DNA of 25,439 nt, from NCBI GenBank assembly GCA_002336975.1, contig DDFA01000044.1, positions 1 to 25,439 of the forward strand, given 5' to 3'. Under the pieces are notes generated by a model that had not been told where the DNA came from, made no database searches, and saw nothing but the letters and a program-made list of their open reading frames with translations. The position numbers and the translations under genes are program-made. This document shows, piece by piece, positions 1-8,875 of this stretch; the first letter of the stretch is position 1; each line of letters starts with the position of its first letter. This stretch comes from Phyllobacteriaceae bacterium UBA1940 (GTDB lineage Bacteria; Pseudomonadota; Alphaproteobacteria; Rhizobiales; Rhizobiaceae).

Positions 1-194
1 CCGAGGCCGGGCGGGCCGACGAACAGCACATGGTCGAGCGCCTCGCCGCGCGACTTCGCCGCCTCGATGAAGACCTTCAGATTGGCGCGCGCCGCCTGCT
101 GGCCGACAAAATCGTCGAGCGACTGCGGCCGCAAGGTCTGGTCGGCGTCTTCGCCACGCTTTTCAGACGAGATCAGGCGGGGGGCGGCGGTCAT
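1..194 (-). CDS. ruvB: RuvB, Holliday junction branch-migration ATPase (N-terminal fragment)
   Basis: Only the first 64 or so residues lie in the window; the gene runs off the left edge. RuvB is the hexameric AAA+ motor that works with RuvA to move Holliday junctions during recombinational repair. The visible protein begins [16 protein letters not shown] and continues through the family's typical [12 protein letters not shown] and [13 protein letters not shown] segments; the last is the start of the Walker A loop. The ATG (194-192) overlaps the TGA of the vapC-like gene in an ATGA, so ruvB translation is probably coupled to the toxin gene. In related bacteria ruvB normally follows ruvA directly; here a toxin-antitoxin pair lies between them. 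Identity is secure; everything beyond the P-loop is outside the window. Confidence 0.96.
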   Translation of the reverse strand, partial: MTAAPRLISSEKRGEDADQTLRPQSLDDFVGQQAARANLKVFIEAAKSRGEALDHVLFVGPPGL

Positions 195-586
195 GCGAGC
201 AGTTCCATCGAAGGGATGGCGCGGGCGGCGCTTCGGTCAAATGTCACCGTCCTGGCGCAACCGGCGCGAAGGCCGAGCTGGGCAATGATGAAGTCGACCA
301 GTTGAGGCGCGTTGCCCTGGCCGTCGCGGACCATCTGGACTGCCTGCCGGCTTTCGACGACAAAATCGTCGCTGTCGAGAATGGCGGACAGGTTGCTCAA
401 GACATCATCAGCGGAAAAACCGTAGCTGCGCCGAAGCACCCAGATGGTCTCGGCAAGCGTCACCGCGCTGACAAAGGCGGGAGACTCCTGCGATCTTGCC
501 TCGAAGAACTTGAGCGCAATCCTGTGCTGTTCCTCATCGTCGGCGGTCAGAAGTCGAACCAGGACATTGGTATCCACGCCGATCAC
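191..586 (-). CDS. vapC: VapC-type PIN-domain ribonuclease toxin
   Basis: Predicted 131-residue PIN-domain toxin, expected to be a Mg-dependent RNase kept inactive by the antitoxin encoded just upstream. From the chosen start the protein opens with [12 protein letters not shown], the classic PIN first strand. The four acidic residues expected in the active site are visible as Asp5, Glu46 (in AETIWVL), Asp98 (in QLVDFI) and Asp117 (in TVTFDRSA). I chose the GTG at 586-584 because it overlaps the antitoxin TGA as GTGA and places the catalytic Asp at residue 5, as is usual. An upstream ATG at 604 would add six residues and lengthen the overlap. The 3' end overlaps the ruvB ATG. The protein is full length with no missing catalytic residue, so it is probably active. 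The target RNA cannot be inferred. Confidence 0.9.
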   Translation of the reverse strand: MIGVDTNVLVRLLTADDEEQHRIALKFFEARSQESPAFVSAVTLAETIWVLRRSYGFSADDVLSNLSAILDSDDFVVESRQAVQMVRDGQGNAPQLVDFIIAQLGLRAGCARTVTFDRSAARAIPSMELLA

Positions 587-864
587 TCGACGTCCTCGCG
601 CCACTCGCGCTTGATCCGCTCTTCATCGAGCGCCGCGGCGTCAAGAATTGCCTTGTCCATCTCCTCGATGCTGACCGGCTTCATGCCCGGCCGGTGGAAG
701 ATCCCGGCCAGATCGACCGCGCGCAATTTGCGCGGCCGGACCGTCGCCTTGCCGTCCTCGATCGTCCATTCGATCCGGGTGCCCTGGTCCAGCCCAAGCC
801 GGTCTCGAACTTCCTTCGGAATCGTGGTCTGGCCCTTCGATGTGACGCTGCCGATCATACCCAT
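583..864 (-). CDS. vapB: VapB-type antitoxin, AbrB/SpoVT DNA-binding domain
   Basis: 93-residue antitoxin. Residues about 5-46 (SVTSKGQTTIPKEVRDRLGL, then an EWTIEDGKATVRPRK strand) form a swapped-hairpin AbrB/MazE-like DNA-binding domain. The rest (residues about 47-93) is the acidic, helical tail that in this family wraps the toxin. The ATG at 864 is supported by an AAGGAG ribosome-binding site seven bases upstream. Its stop overlaps the toxin start by four bases, the usual arrangement for antitoxin-first modules. A good promoter with a dyad around the -10 lies immediately upstream (see 873-914), so the pair can probably be transcribed on its own and autorepressed as well as from the ruvA promoter. 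Confidence 0.9.
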   Translation of the reverse strand: MGMIGSVTSKGQTTIPKEVRDRLGLDQGTRIEWTIEDGKATVRPRKLRAVDLAGIFHRPGMKPVSIEEMDKAILDAAALDEERIKREWREDVE

Positions 865-872
865 AGACTATC

Positions 873-914
873 TCCTTACTTTCCAATCATAGTAAGGAAT
901 CGCATCCCATTCAA
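873..914 (-). promoter_or_regulatory. vapBC promoter with autoregulatory dyad
   Basis: On the minus strand there is a -35-like TTGAAT (914-909), a 17-base spacer and a -10-like TATGAT (891-886). An exact inverted repeat with 8-base arms (TCCTTACT at 898-891 and AGTAAGGA at 880-873, 10-base spacer) brackets the -10 and runs into the vapB ribosome-binding site. A dyad placed this way is typical of operators bound by toxin-antitoxin complexes, so VapB/VapBC is inferred to repress here. The site sits in the 53-base gap between the ruvA stop and the vapB start. Confidence 0.72.
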
Positions 915-917
915 GGA

Positions 918-1538
918 TCACCGCGCCAGCTCCTTCAGGCCGAGGCGGATCAGCCTGGCCGAATCGGCGCCGTCGCCGGCGGATTTCAGCGCTGCGGCGA
1001 TGGCGTTGGCGGCCATGTCGCGCGAATAGCCGAGATTGACCAGTGCCGAGACGGCGTCTGAGACCGGGGCGGGGGCGGCGCCTTCGCCAAGCTCCTGCTT
1101 CAGCCCGATATTGAGCGCACCCGAGGCTGCGAAGGCCGGCGTCTTGTTCTTCAACTCGATGACGATGCGTTCGGCGACCTTCTTGCCGACGCCCGGCGCG
1201 CGCGACACCATGGCGATGTCTTTCAGCGCAATCGCATTGGCGAGCTCGGCCGGCGACAGGGTCGACAGGATGGCGAGCGCCACCTTGGCGCCGACGCCCT
1301 GCACATTCTCCAGCAGCAGACGGAACCATTCGCGCTCCAGCGCCGATCCAAAACCGTAGAGCCGGATCAGGTCCTCGCGCACATAGGTCTCGATGAACAG
1401 CGTGACGGCTTCGCCGGGCGAGGGCAGGGCGGCCAGGGTGCGCGAGGAACAATAGGCGACGTAGCCGACGCCCTGCACGTCGACGACGCAATGGTCCTCG
1501 TCGATCTCGTCAATCACGCCCTTGAGTTTGCCGATCAT
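918..1538 (-). CDS. ruvA: RuvA, Holliday junction-binding subunit
   Basis: 206 residues, close to the usual RuvA size (about 200). RuvA tetramers bind the four-way junction and load RuvB. The N-terminal OB-fold ([12 protein letters not shown] to about residue 62, including [12 protein letters not shown]) is followed by two helix-hairpin-helix motifs ([15 protein letters not shown] at about 78-92 and [19 protein letters not shown] at about 114-132). The C-terminal RuvB-contacting three-helix domain follows a flexible linker (about 157-206, [18 protein letters not shown]). The ATG at 1538 gives the conserved MIGKLKG start; an in-frame extension upstream has no family resemblance. A LexA-type box lies about 150 bases upstream. 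ruvC, often the gene before ruvA in this group, is not present here. Confidence 0.97.
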   Translation of the reverse strand: MIGKLKGVIDEIDEDHCVVDVQGVGYVAYCSSRTLAALPSPGEAVTLFIETYVREDLIRLYGFGSALEREWFRLLLENVQGVGAKVALAILSTLSPAELANAIALKDIAMVSRAPGVGKKVAERIVIELKNKTPAFAASGALNIGLKQELGEGAAPAPVSDAVSALVNLGYSRDMAANAIAAALKSAGDGADSARLIRLGLKELAR

Positions 1539-1690
1539 CGATTGGTTTCCGCAGAGACGAATTGCAGCAAGAGCGGCCGGGACAAAGGCCGGCCGCACGG
1601 ACCTGCGCCAATGCCGGCGCGGAGCGGCCAGACCGCTTCCTGGCGACGCGCATGGCTTGACCTCGCCAACTCTACATGCCGTCGAAAAGT

Positions 1691-1705
1691 GAACAAGTCA
1701 AGAAC
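1691..1705 (-). promoter_or_regulatory. LexA (SOS) box overlapping a -35 element, upstream of ruvA
   Basis: Read on the minus strand this is GTTCTTGACTTGTTC, a perfect match to GTTC-N7-GTTC, the direct-repeat SOS box known from Rhizobium, Sinorhizobium and Rhodobacter LexA. A consensus-like -35 (TTGACT, 1701-1696) lies inside it, so LexA would block RNA polymerase. The -10 is not convincing (CATGTA at 17-base spacing, TAGAGT at 21). Transcription would run into ruvA, vapB, vapC and ruvB. The rest of the 1539-1690 leader holds no gene I can recognise and no trace of ruvC. Confidence 0.75.
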
Positions 1706-1722
1706 AGACGGGCCGAACCAAT

Positions 1723-1895
1723 AGCGCCCGCGCGTCGGGCCAGCATGTCCTGGCAGCCGGCATTGAAGCGGGCAAGGCCGGCTCAACCGCGTTGCGCGAA
1801 GGTGCGGGCTTCGAGCATGCCGGCTATCTCAAACAGGTCGCGCGACATTCCGCGGATGGCTCGACCTGACGTTCCAGCAACCGCGCTACTCGTTG
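1723..1895 (+). pseudogene. C-terminal remnant of a GNAT (phosphinothricin-type) acetyltransferase
   Basis: Two plus-strand frames together read like the tail of a GNAT N-acetyltransferase. The first (1723-1845) gives SARASGQHVLAAGIEAG and then ALREGAGFEHAGYLKQVAR. After a one-base deletion at about 1846-1847 the second frame (1848-1895) gives FRGWLDLTFQQPRYSL. In intact relatives the corresponding stretch is of the form GFEHVG..KQVGRKFGRWLDLTFMQ. No start codon, acetyl-CoA loop or N-terminal half is found upstream (about 1540-1720), so this is a truncated, frameshifted relic. Its last bases overlap the 3' end of the convergent gene at 1886. Recognition is by eye; the frame switch at the family's RKFGRW motif is the main support. 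Confidence 0.6.
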
Positions 1896-2302
1896 ACGTT
1901 CATCAGCGATGTCAGACGCCACTTGCCATTGACCAGGCCGAAAAAGAACTCGTTGCCGTCGCAATCGATCAACCACGGGCTGCCCGGAAAATCCAGTTGC
2001 CCCGACTGATGTTCGAACGCGCCGGTGGCGAGGCATTTGAGGAGCTTCTTGTCGCCTGACCCGAACAGGTCGTATCCGGAGGACAGGAACTCCGTCTTGC
2101 TGATCTTGTCGGGGGCTTGATAGGCGCTATTGTCGAGCGGGAATCGGGCAAGCGCCGCCGCGGCCTTCATGTCGCGGGCCTTTACTGCCGCGGCCAGCGC
2201 CTTGCGCACCGACTGCAACTCCGGCGGCGGCGCCGGTTTTGACGCTGCAAGCGCCGGGCCGGCGACAAAGGCCAGCGCCAATGCGGTCAGGACAACTTTC
2301 AT
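1886..2302 (-). CDS. Small exported protein of unknown function
   Basis: 138 residues. MKVVLTALALAFVAGPALA is a clear Sec signal peptide with cleavage expected after residue 19 (ALA-ASK), so the mature protein of about 119 residues should be periplasmic. A Pro-rich linker and an Ala/Lys-rich helix (about 28-55) lead into a globular part containing Cys90 and Cys114 and ending GLVNGKWRLTSLMNVNE. That ending recalls NTF2-like or lumazine-binding-like small folds, but I do not recognise a family. The ATG at 2302 has a GGAGGT ribosome-binding site. It lies 86 bases downstream of the larger exported protein gene and is probably co-transcribed with it; its stop overlaps the acetyltransferase remnant on the other strand. 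Confidence 0.78.
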   Translation of the reverse strand: MKVVLTALALAFVAGPALAASKPAPPPELQSVRKALAAAVKARDMKAAAALARFPLDNSAYQAPDKISKTEFLSSGYDLFGSGDKKLLKCLATGAFEHQSGQLDFPGSPWLIDCDGNEFFFGLVNGKWRLTSLMNVNE

Positions 2303-2388
2303 CTCTGCACCTCCCCAATTGCAGTGGCCGGCTGGTTCGCACATCCAAGACTCCGGTCCTGGCACGACGGCCAAAAAATCGATTCCAC

Positions 2389-3615
2389 TCAGTTCTTCAA
2401 CGCCTTGGCGACGGCGCAAAGCGCATGAGCCTTTGACACCGGATCGGTGATCCCGGCGGCCAATGGCAGCGCCCTGGCAGTATCGCCGGCCTCGGCCAGC
2501 GCCTCCGCCTGAAAGCCGGTCCAGGCCTGGCGCGCCGCATCGTCGGGGGCGGCGGCGACGAATTTTTCCGCCTCGTCCGCCTGTCCGGCGAGCACGAGCA
2601 TCCTGACAAGATATCCGCCGCGCTTTTGAGCCATTGGCCCAGGCGAACCCAAGGCCTTGCGAGCCGTAGGCAGCAGTTCCGGCGAGCGCGCAAACCTGGC
2701 TAGCTTGTCGACGGCGGTGGGTTGAACGTCCGGCGGGATTTGCCGCAAAATGTCCAATGCCTGCTCCCAGTCGCCGGCGGCCGCGAGGGCGCCGACCAGT
2801 TGTGGCGCGATGGCGTAGCCATAGGCGCCGTCGTTCGCTGTCTTTTCCGGCAGAGGCGAGGCGGCCGCGAGACAGCGCTCGGCGAGTTCCTTGCCCTTCG
2901 TCGCCTGTGCCACTCTCGCGCATGCCTCGACGCCGTCCGCGGTATCAAGGTCCTGATATTTCAGCAAAGGCTCGGCAAGGTCCAGCCGATCGGCCATCGA
3001 TAGAAAGCCAAGGGCGTTTACGCCCGCCCCCCGGCGGTAGCTGCCATGCTGTGTCTCGATCGAAGCCTGCGCCAGGTCAGGCTTTCCCGCCAGAAAATTG
3101 CCGGCGGCCTCCATCGCCGCCAAATCATAGGGACTGTAGTTGCGCGAAGCGGCGAAAGCCTTGAAGTCGTCGGAGCGTCCGGCTGCAATCAAGGCCGGCC
3201 CAAAAATCATATCGCCAGACTTTTCGTCCCCGCCCGTCTGCTTCAGGAGTTCGGCGAGATCCGCCTCCCTGCCGGACAGTTTGAGCGCGGATATCAGATC
3301 AGCGATAGATGCGCCCTTGAACTTCTCGTCGATCGCCTTGGCGGTCGACACAGAGAAATCCAGTTCTCCCGCCCTCGCGGAAGTCTTGACGATCTCGACC
3401 CAGCTTTTCCAGACGTCGAGGAAGCGATCATTGGCCGCCTGGTCATTGCTTGAACTCATGGAAACGACCTGGCCTGCCGCCTGGGTCGCCTCCAAAGCCA
3501 TACCCAGCACGCACAAGCGCGTCGGCGAAGCGATGCAGGCGGTATCGTCGGCTGGGGCCGCGCCTGCCGCAAGACAGAACGATAAAACTGCCAAGGCGGA
3601 CAGAAGTCGGCGCAT
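2389..3615 (-). CDS. Exported helical-repeat (TPR-like) protein of unknown function
   Basis: 408 residues. A signal peptide (MRRLLSALAVLSFCLAAGAA, cleavage near AGA-AP) is followed by an almost entirely alpha-helical protein. It is rich in Ala/Leu with repeated helix pairs such as AAGDWEQALDILRQIPPDVQ, LVLAGQADEAEKFVAAAPDD and LAEAGDTARALPLAAGI, spaced about 35-45 residues like TPR or Sel1-type solenoids. Such solenoids usually scaffold protein-protein contacts, so a periplasmic adaptor role is an inference. Conserved function is not recognised. The ATG at 3615 is preceded by GAGGCAGGT. About 100 bases upstream is the first of two 18-base dyads that also occur before the WD40 gene, and a LuxR-type regulator is divergently encoded, which suggests co-regulation. 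Confidence 0.82.
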   Translation of the reverse strand: MRRLLSALAVLSFCLAAGAAPADDTACIASPTRLCVLGMALEATQAAGQVVSMSSSNDQAANDRFLDVWKSWVEIVKTSARAGELDFSVSTAKAIDEKFKGASIADLISALKLSGREADLAELLKQTGGDEKSGDMIFGPALIAAGRSDDFKAFAASRNYSPYDLAAMEAAGNFLAGKPDLAQASIETQHGSYRRGAGVNALGFLSMADRLDLAEPLLKYQDLDTADGVEACARVAQATKGKELAERCLAAASPLPEKTANDGAYGYAIAPQLVGALAAAGDWEQALDILRQIPPDVQPTAVDKLARFARSPELLPTARKALGSPGPMAQKRGGYLVRMLVLAGQADEAEKFVAAAPDDAARQAWTGFQAEALAEAGDTARALPLAAGITDPVSKAHALCAVAKALKN

Positions 3616-3707
3616 ACCTGCCTCACGTTCGCGACGGCTGATCCGATGCGTAGCCCCGCGTTTCCCGTAGCGATCGCAATGATCTTATGGGGCTTCCGAT
3701 ATTGCGC

Positions 3708-3725
3708 CACTATCAAACGATAGTG
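3708..3725. promoter_or_regulatory. 18-base dyad, copy 1 (predicted LuxR-family operator)
   Basis: CACTATCAAACGATAGTG is a perfect inverted repeat with 7-base arms and a 4-base centre. It sits between the divergent exported-repeat gene (start 3615) and the LuxR-type regulator gene (start 3862). A second copy differing in one base is at 4944. On the minus strand a -10-like TAAGAT (3687-3682) lies about 32 bases from the dyad centre, so the site would be near -42, the usual activator position for LuxR-type proteins. The rest of the 3616-3861 gap shows no gene. Confidence 0.65.
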
Positions 3726-3861
3726 TAGCTTTGCGATTGCTTGTGCCTTGAAGAACTCGGACAAGTCACGCGACAATTCCACCCGGCGGTCAAGATCGGG
3801 ACACAACAGCTGGTTTGCGCGGGCAAGCGCCAACTTGGCCGCGCCTGGGGCGCGAGGGGAA

Positions 3862-4905
3862 ATGTCGGTCCCGACTGCGAAGACGATCGAGCTCGTCATG
3901 CGCGGCAGCCTCGACGCCGCCGCCTGGCACGACGGGCTATGCGCACTCGCCCGAGCCATCGGGGCTGAGCATCTGCTTGTCGCCTCGCCGGCCAGCCCTG
4001 ACGCCGCGCCGCTGGTCTGTGGCTGGGGAACGGGCGCGGCGAATATCTTGGTCTTTGCATCCTGTCCGGCCGAAGCCTCCGAACTGGCGCATATGCTCGT
4101 AGTCTGCGGGGCGAAGCAGGGGGAAATCGCGCCGCGAACCATTCTTTCGCAAATTCCGGTCTTCGACGCCGCGATCCGGAAATTGGGGGCACGCAATCTG
4201 GCGGTCGCGCGGCTTTCGCCTGACGGGTTCGTCGTCGCCTGTCGCGGTCACACACACCGGGGGTTCACGGATTCACAGAAGAATGCGATGACAGCGCTGT
4301 TGCCGGTCATTTCGTCGGCGATGGCGGTCAAGCAACGGCTTGCCGCACTTCAGGAACAGGTTGCGGTTCTTGATATCGCGCTGGACACTCTTGCCACCGG
4401 GGTGATCTTGCTGGACGCGCACAAACGCGTGGTTCGCGCCAATGCCGTCGCGGCCGATCTGCTTCGCCGCGCCGACGTGCTTTGCGTCGCTCCGTCGGGG
4501 TTGCGCGCTGTCACGACGCCACAAAACGAACGGCTGACCCAGGCGATCACATCGTGCGCCGGTGCGACGGCGCTGATTCGTTGCGAGTCGACCTTGCCGG
4601 TGGTGATCCGCGCCGTTCGTGCGCCTGCCGAAGCCGGTGACGCGGCAACAACAATTCTCTTCGTCAACGATCCAAATCGATCGAAGCAGGACCGGCTTGC
4701 CGACGTTTGCGCCGCATGTGGGTTCACGCATCGCGAAAGCGAAATCTCCGCGCTGCTTGCGGGCGGCATGGAGTGCCTGCAGATCGCGGCGGCGCTTGGC
4801 ATCACGATAGGCAATCTTCGTGGCCACCTGAACCGGATCTTCACCAAGGCCAATGTCGGGAGCCAGGCCCAGCTCGTATCGCTGCTTCTGGCATTGTCGC
4901 CCTGA
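3862..4905 (+). CDS. LuxR-family transcriptional regulator with PAS-like sensor region
   Basis: 347 residues from the ATG at 3862. The C-terminal residues about 287-345 form a LuxR/FixJ-type helix-turn-helix: FTHRESEISALLAGG, then LQIAAALGITIGNLRGHLNRI with the recognition helix, then VGSQAQLVSLLL. A PAS-like segment precedes it (about 166-215, LDIALDTLATGVILLDA with VVRANAVAADLL), and the first 150 residues look like a further sensory domain of unclear type. There is no autoinducer-binding signature I can confirm and no receiver domain. The frame is open to a TTG at 3748, but that extension is low-complexity and unlike a domain, so I start at 3862; the ribosome-binding site there (GAGGGGA) is close to the ATG. 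It is flanked by two copies of an 18-base dyad, its likely binding site. Confidence 0.88.
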   Translation: MSVPTAKTIELVMRGSLDAAAWHDGLCALARAIGAEHLLVASPASPDAAPLVCGWGTGAANILVFASCPAEASELAHMLVVCGAKQGEIAPRTILSQIPVFDAAIRKLGARNLAVARLSPDGFVVACRGHTHRGFTDSQKNAMTALLPVISSAMAVKQRLAALQEQVAVLDIALDTLATGVILLDAHKRVVRANAVAADLLRRADVLCVAPSGLRAVTTPQNERLTQAITSCAGATALIRCESTLPVVIRAVRAPAEAGDAATTILFVNDPNRSKQDRLADVCAACGFTHRESEISALLAGGMECLQIAAALGITIGNLRGHLNRIFTKANVGSQAQLVSLLLALSP

Positions 4906-4943
4906 CCGATGCGCTCCCGACCTGACCGCTCGAAACTGTCGAG

Positions 4944-4961
4944 CACTATCAAACGGTAGTG
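4944..4961. promoter_or_regulatory. 18-base dyad, copy 2 (predicted LuxR-family operator)
   Basis: CACTATCAAACGGTAGTG matches copy 1 at 17 of 18 positions; the single change leaves a one-base imperfection in the dyad. It lies 38 bases after the regulator stop and 55 bases before the WD40-gene ATG. A weak -10-like TAGGCT (4984-4989) is about 34 bases from the dyad centre, again placing the site near -42. Two nearly identical long dyads only 1.2 kb apart around a regulator gene are unlikely by chance. Confidence 0.65.
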
Positions 4962-5016
4962 TCGGTGATCCGGCGCGCAGCGATAGGCTGTCGCCGGACT
5001 GTAGTGGGAGGCTGGC

Positions 5017-6537
5017 ATGAACAGGATGCTCCGCTTGATGACAATGCTGTTGGCCGCGTGGCTGACGACCGCCTTTGCGGCGACGCGAAGCGATGCGGGC
5101 GAGGTGTACGATGCGTTCACAATCAGCATCGACAAGGCGGTATACGATGCCAGGTTCAACCCGGCCGGAGACAAGCTCGCACTCGCAACCAATGAAGATG
5201 GCGTGGTGTTGGTCTTTGATACATCCATCGGCAATCAGGTGGCCGAACTGAAGGTCAAGGCCACTGACCTCAGATGGAGCGCGGACGGTTCAACCTTGAT
5301 GACCGCGAACGAGGACAGACTGACCTTCTGGCGCACAGACGACCTTTCGAAGGAGTTCGCCGCCATCCCGGCAAGCGAGGTATCCTACTTCGCGCGGGTG
5401 CCGGGGCAGCCGCTAAGCCCGGACGGCAAGCGAGTCGTCTTCCTGCGCAAGGACGATACGGTCGCGGTGTGGCAGCTCGACGGCCCGCGCGAGATAGCGA
5501 TCCTGGATGGGCACACCAATACTCCGCTCGACGCGGCGTTCAGCCCTGATGGCCAACGCATCGCGACCGCGGCGCAAGACAGGACTGCGCGGGTGTGGGA
5601 TGCGGCGACCGGCAACGAGATCGCCAGGATGGAAGGCCACGAGAAGGCCATCGACAGGGTCCGCTTCAGCCCGGACGGAACGCGTATCCTGACCCTCGGC
5701 AGGGATCAGGCGGTGCGCGTCTGGGACGCTGCGAGCGGAGACGAGATAGCGAATCTCAAGCACCAGGCCGACGTGACTTCGGCAGTCTTTTCGCCTGACG
5801 GAACCAAAGTCTTGACCGGTGCGGAGGACGGCGCTGCGCATGTTTTCGAAGTCTCCAGCGGCAACGAAATCCTGACGTTGAAGGAGGAAGGCGTCGAAAA
5901 GGTCGTTGATGTCGCCTTCAGCGCGGACGGGTCTCAAATCGTCACCGGTTCGTCGGGCGCCCAGGTTGGTATCTGGGACGCCGCGTCCGGACAGGAACTG
6001 GTCAAGCTAAACGCGATCCTTAGCGCCTATGGCGTTGCATTCAGCCAGGACGGGACCAGGGTCACGGTGACGCCGAATCGTGCGGCCGGCATCGTCTTCA
6101 CGCGCAGGGTGCTGGAGGAGGTAACGCTTGCGCCGGACGTCCAGGGCCTATGGGGCGTCTATTCCGGCGACCCGAATGCGCCAGCGGAAGAAATCCACCT
6201 GTTCTGCTCCACCAGCCCCTATCTGATCCATTCCGATGGCCTCGTCGAGTTCATGGTCGGCGGCGAAGACGAGATGCTCCAGACGGTGCGGTCCATGCGT
6301 TGCGCCGCAGACATGACCTGTGACGTGTTCGAAGGCCCGAATTCGGCGACCGCCAGTCAAGCGACAGACAAGGCGAAGTTCAAACTGTCCGGCGATACAG
6401 GAGAGGTGTGCTTTGCCAGCAATGGCGACCAGTGCGAGCCGGTCCATCGATGCCCGCAACTGCAATGGGACGACGCTGCAAAAGCGAGCGGTCACGCCGA
6501 CCAGTGGGACAAGCTGTCTGCGGCGGCAAACAAATGA
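5017..6537 (+). CDS. Exported WD40 beta-propeller protein with Cys-rich C-terminal domain
   Basis: 506 residues. The signal peptide (about 1-21, ending AAWLTTAFAA) is followed by WD40 repeats (about 35-370). These show the recurring pattern of FSPDG turns and RVWDAA or WD-like strand ends, for example AAFSPDGQRIATAAQDRTAR, RFSPDGTRILTLGRDQAVRV and VFSPDGTKVLTGAEDG. About seven blades are visible, enough for a closed propeller. The last 125 or so residues are a separate domain starting near DVQGLWGVYSG. It holds all six cysteines of the protein (397, 429, 435, 465, 473, 479), consistent with disulfides in the periplasm. The ATG at 5017 has a GGGAGG site. No catalytic motif is recognised; a binding or scaffold role is inferred. 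The upstream dyad suggests control by the neighbouring LuxR-type regulator. Confidence 0.87.
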   Translation: MNRMLRLMTMLLAAWLTTAFAATRSDAGEVYDAFTISIDKAVYDARFNPAGDKLALATNEDGVVLVFDTSIGNQVAELKVKATDLRWSADGSTLMTANEDRLTFWRTDDLSKEFAAIPASEVSYFARVPGQPLSPDGKRVVFLRKDDTVAVWQLDGPREIAILDGHTNTPLDAAFSPDGQRIATAAQDRTARVWDAATGNEIARMEGHEKAIDRVRFSPDGTRILTLGRDQAVRVWDAASGDEIANLKHQADVTSAVFSPDGTKVLTGAEDGAAHVFEVSSGNEILTLKEEGVEKVVDVAFSADGSQIVTGSSGAQVGIWDAASGQELVKLNAILSAYGVAFSQDGTRVTVTPNRAAGIVFTRRVLEEVTLAPDVQGLWGVYSGDPNAPAEEIHLFCSTSPYLIHSDGLVEFMVGGEDEMLQTVRSMRCAADMTCDVFEGPNSATASQATDKAKFKLSGDTGEVCFASNGDQCEPVHRCPQLQWDDAAKASGHADQWDKLSAAANK

Positions 6538-6587
6538 AGGCGTTGCGCGGTGCGGCCGAGCCACGGAATGCCTGGGTTGAGAGATTT

Positions 6588-6619
6588 CAAACAAAGAGGG
6601 CGCGGCCTGCGCCGCGCCC
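6588..6619 (-). terminator. Intrinsic terminator after pnp
   Basis: Nine-base perfect arms (GGGCGCGGC at 6598-6606 and GCCGCGCCC at 6611-6619) enclose a four-base loop. On the minus strand the stem is followed by TCTTTGTTTG, a fair U-tract, so it ends the pnp transcript. It may also slow plus-strand transcription from the WD40 gene, although the plus-side tail (TTCGATCTTG) is weak. Confidence 0.82.
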
Positions 6620-6643
6620 TTCGATCTTGTATCAGCCTGTCAA

Positions 6644-8794
<2,151 letters not shown>

Positions 8795-8875
8795 GTCTTG
8801 TCCTTAGATATGCGGGACGGGCGCTCGCGCATAGCGCAGCACCCTCATCATCCCTGGCTTCTGTCTCGAACGAGC

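Noticed and set aside
1535..1786. 83-codon minus-strand frame upstream of ruvA considered as a ruvC remnant
   Set aside because: No RuvC motif (such as the N-terminal GIDPG) in any minus-strand frame of this stretch; Arg/Pro-rich composition of non-coding GC-rich DNA.
3748..3861. 38-residue N-terminal extension of the LuxR-type regulator from a TTG
   Set aside because: Low-complexity Ser/Arg-rich translation with no ribosome-binding site; the domain-like sequence begins after the ATG at 3862.
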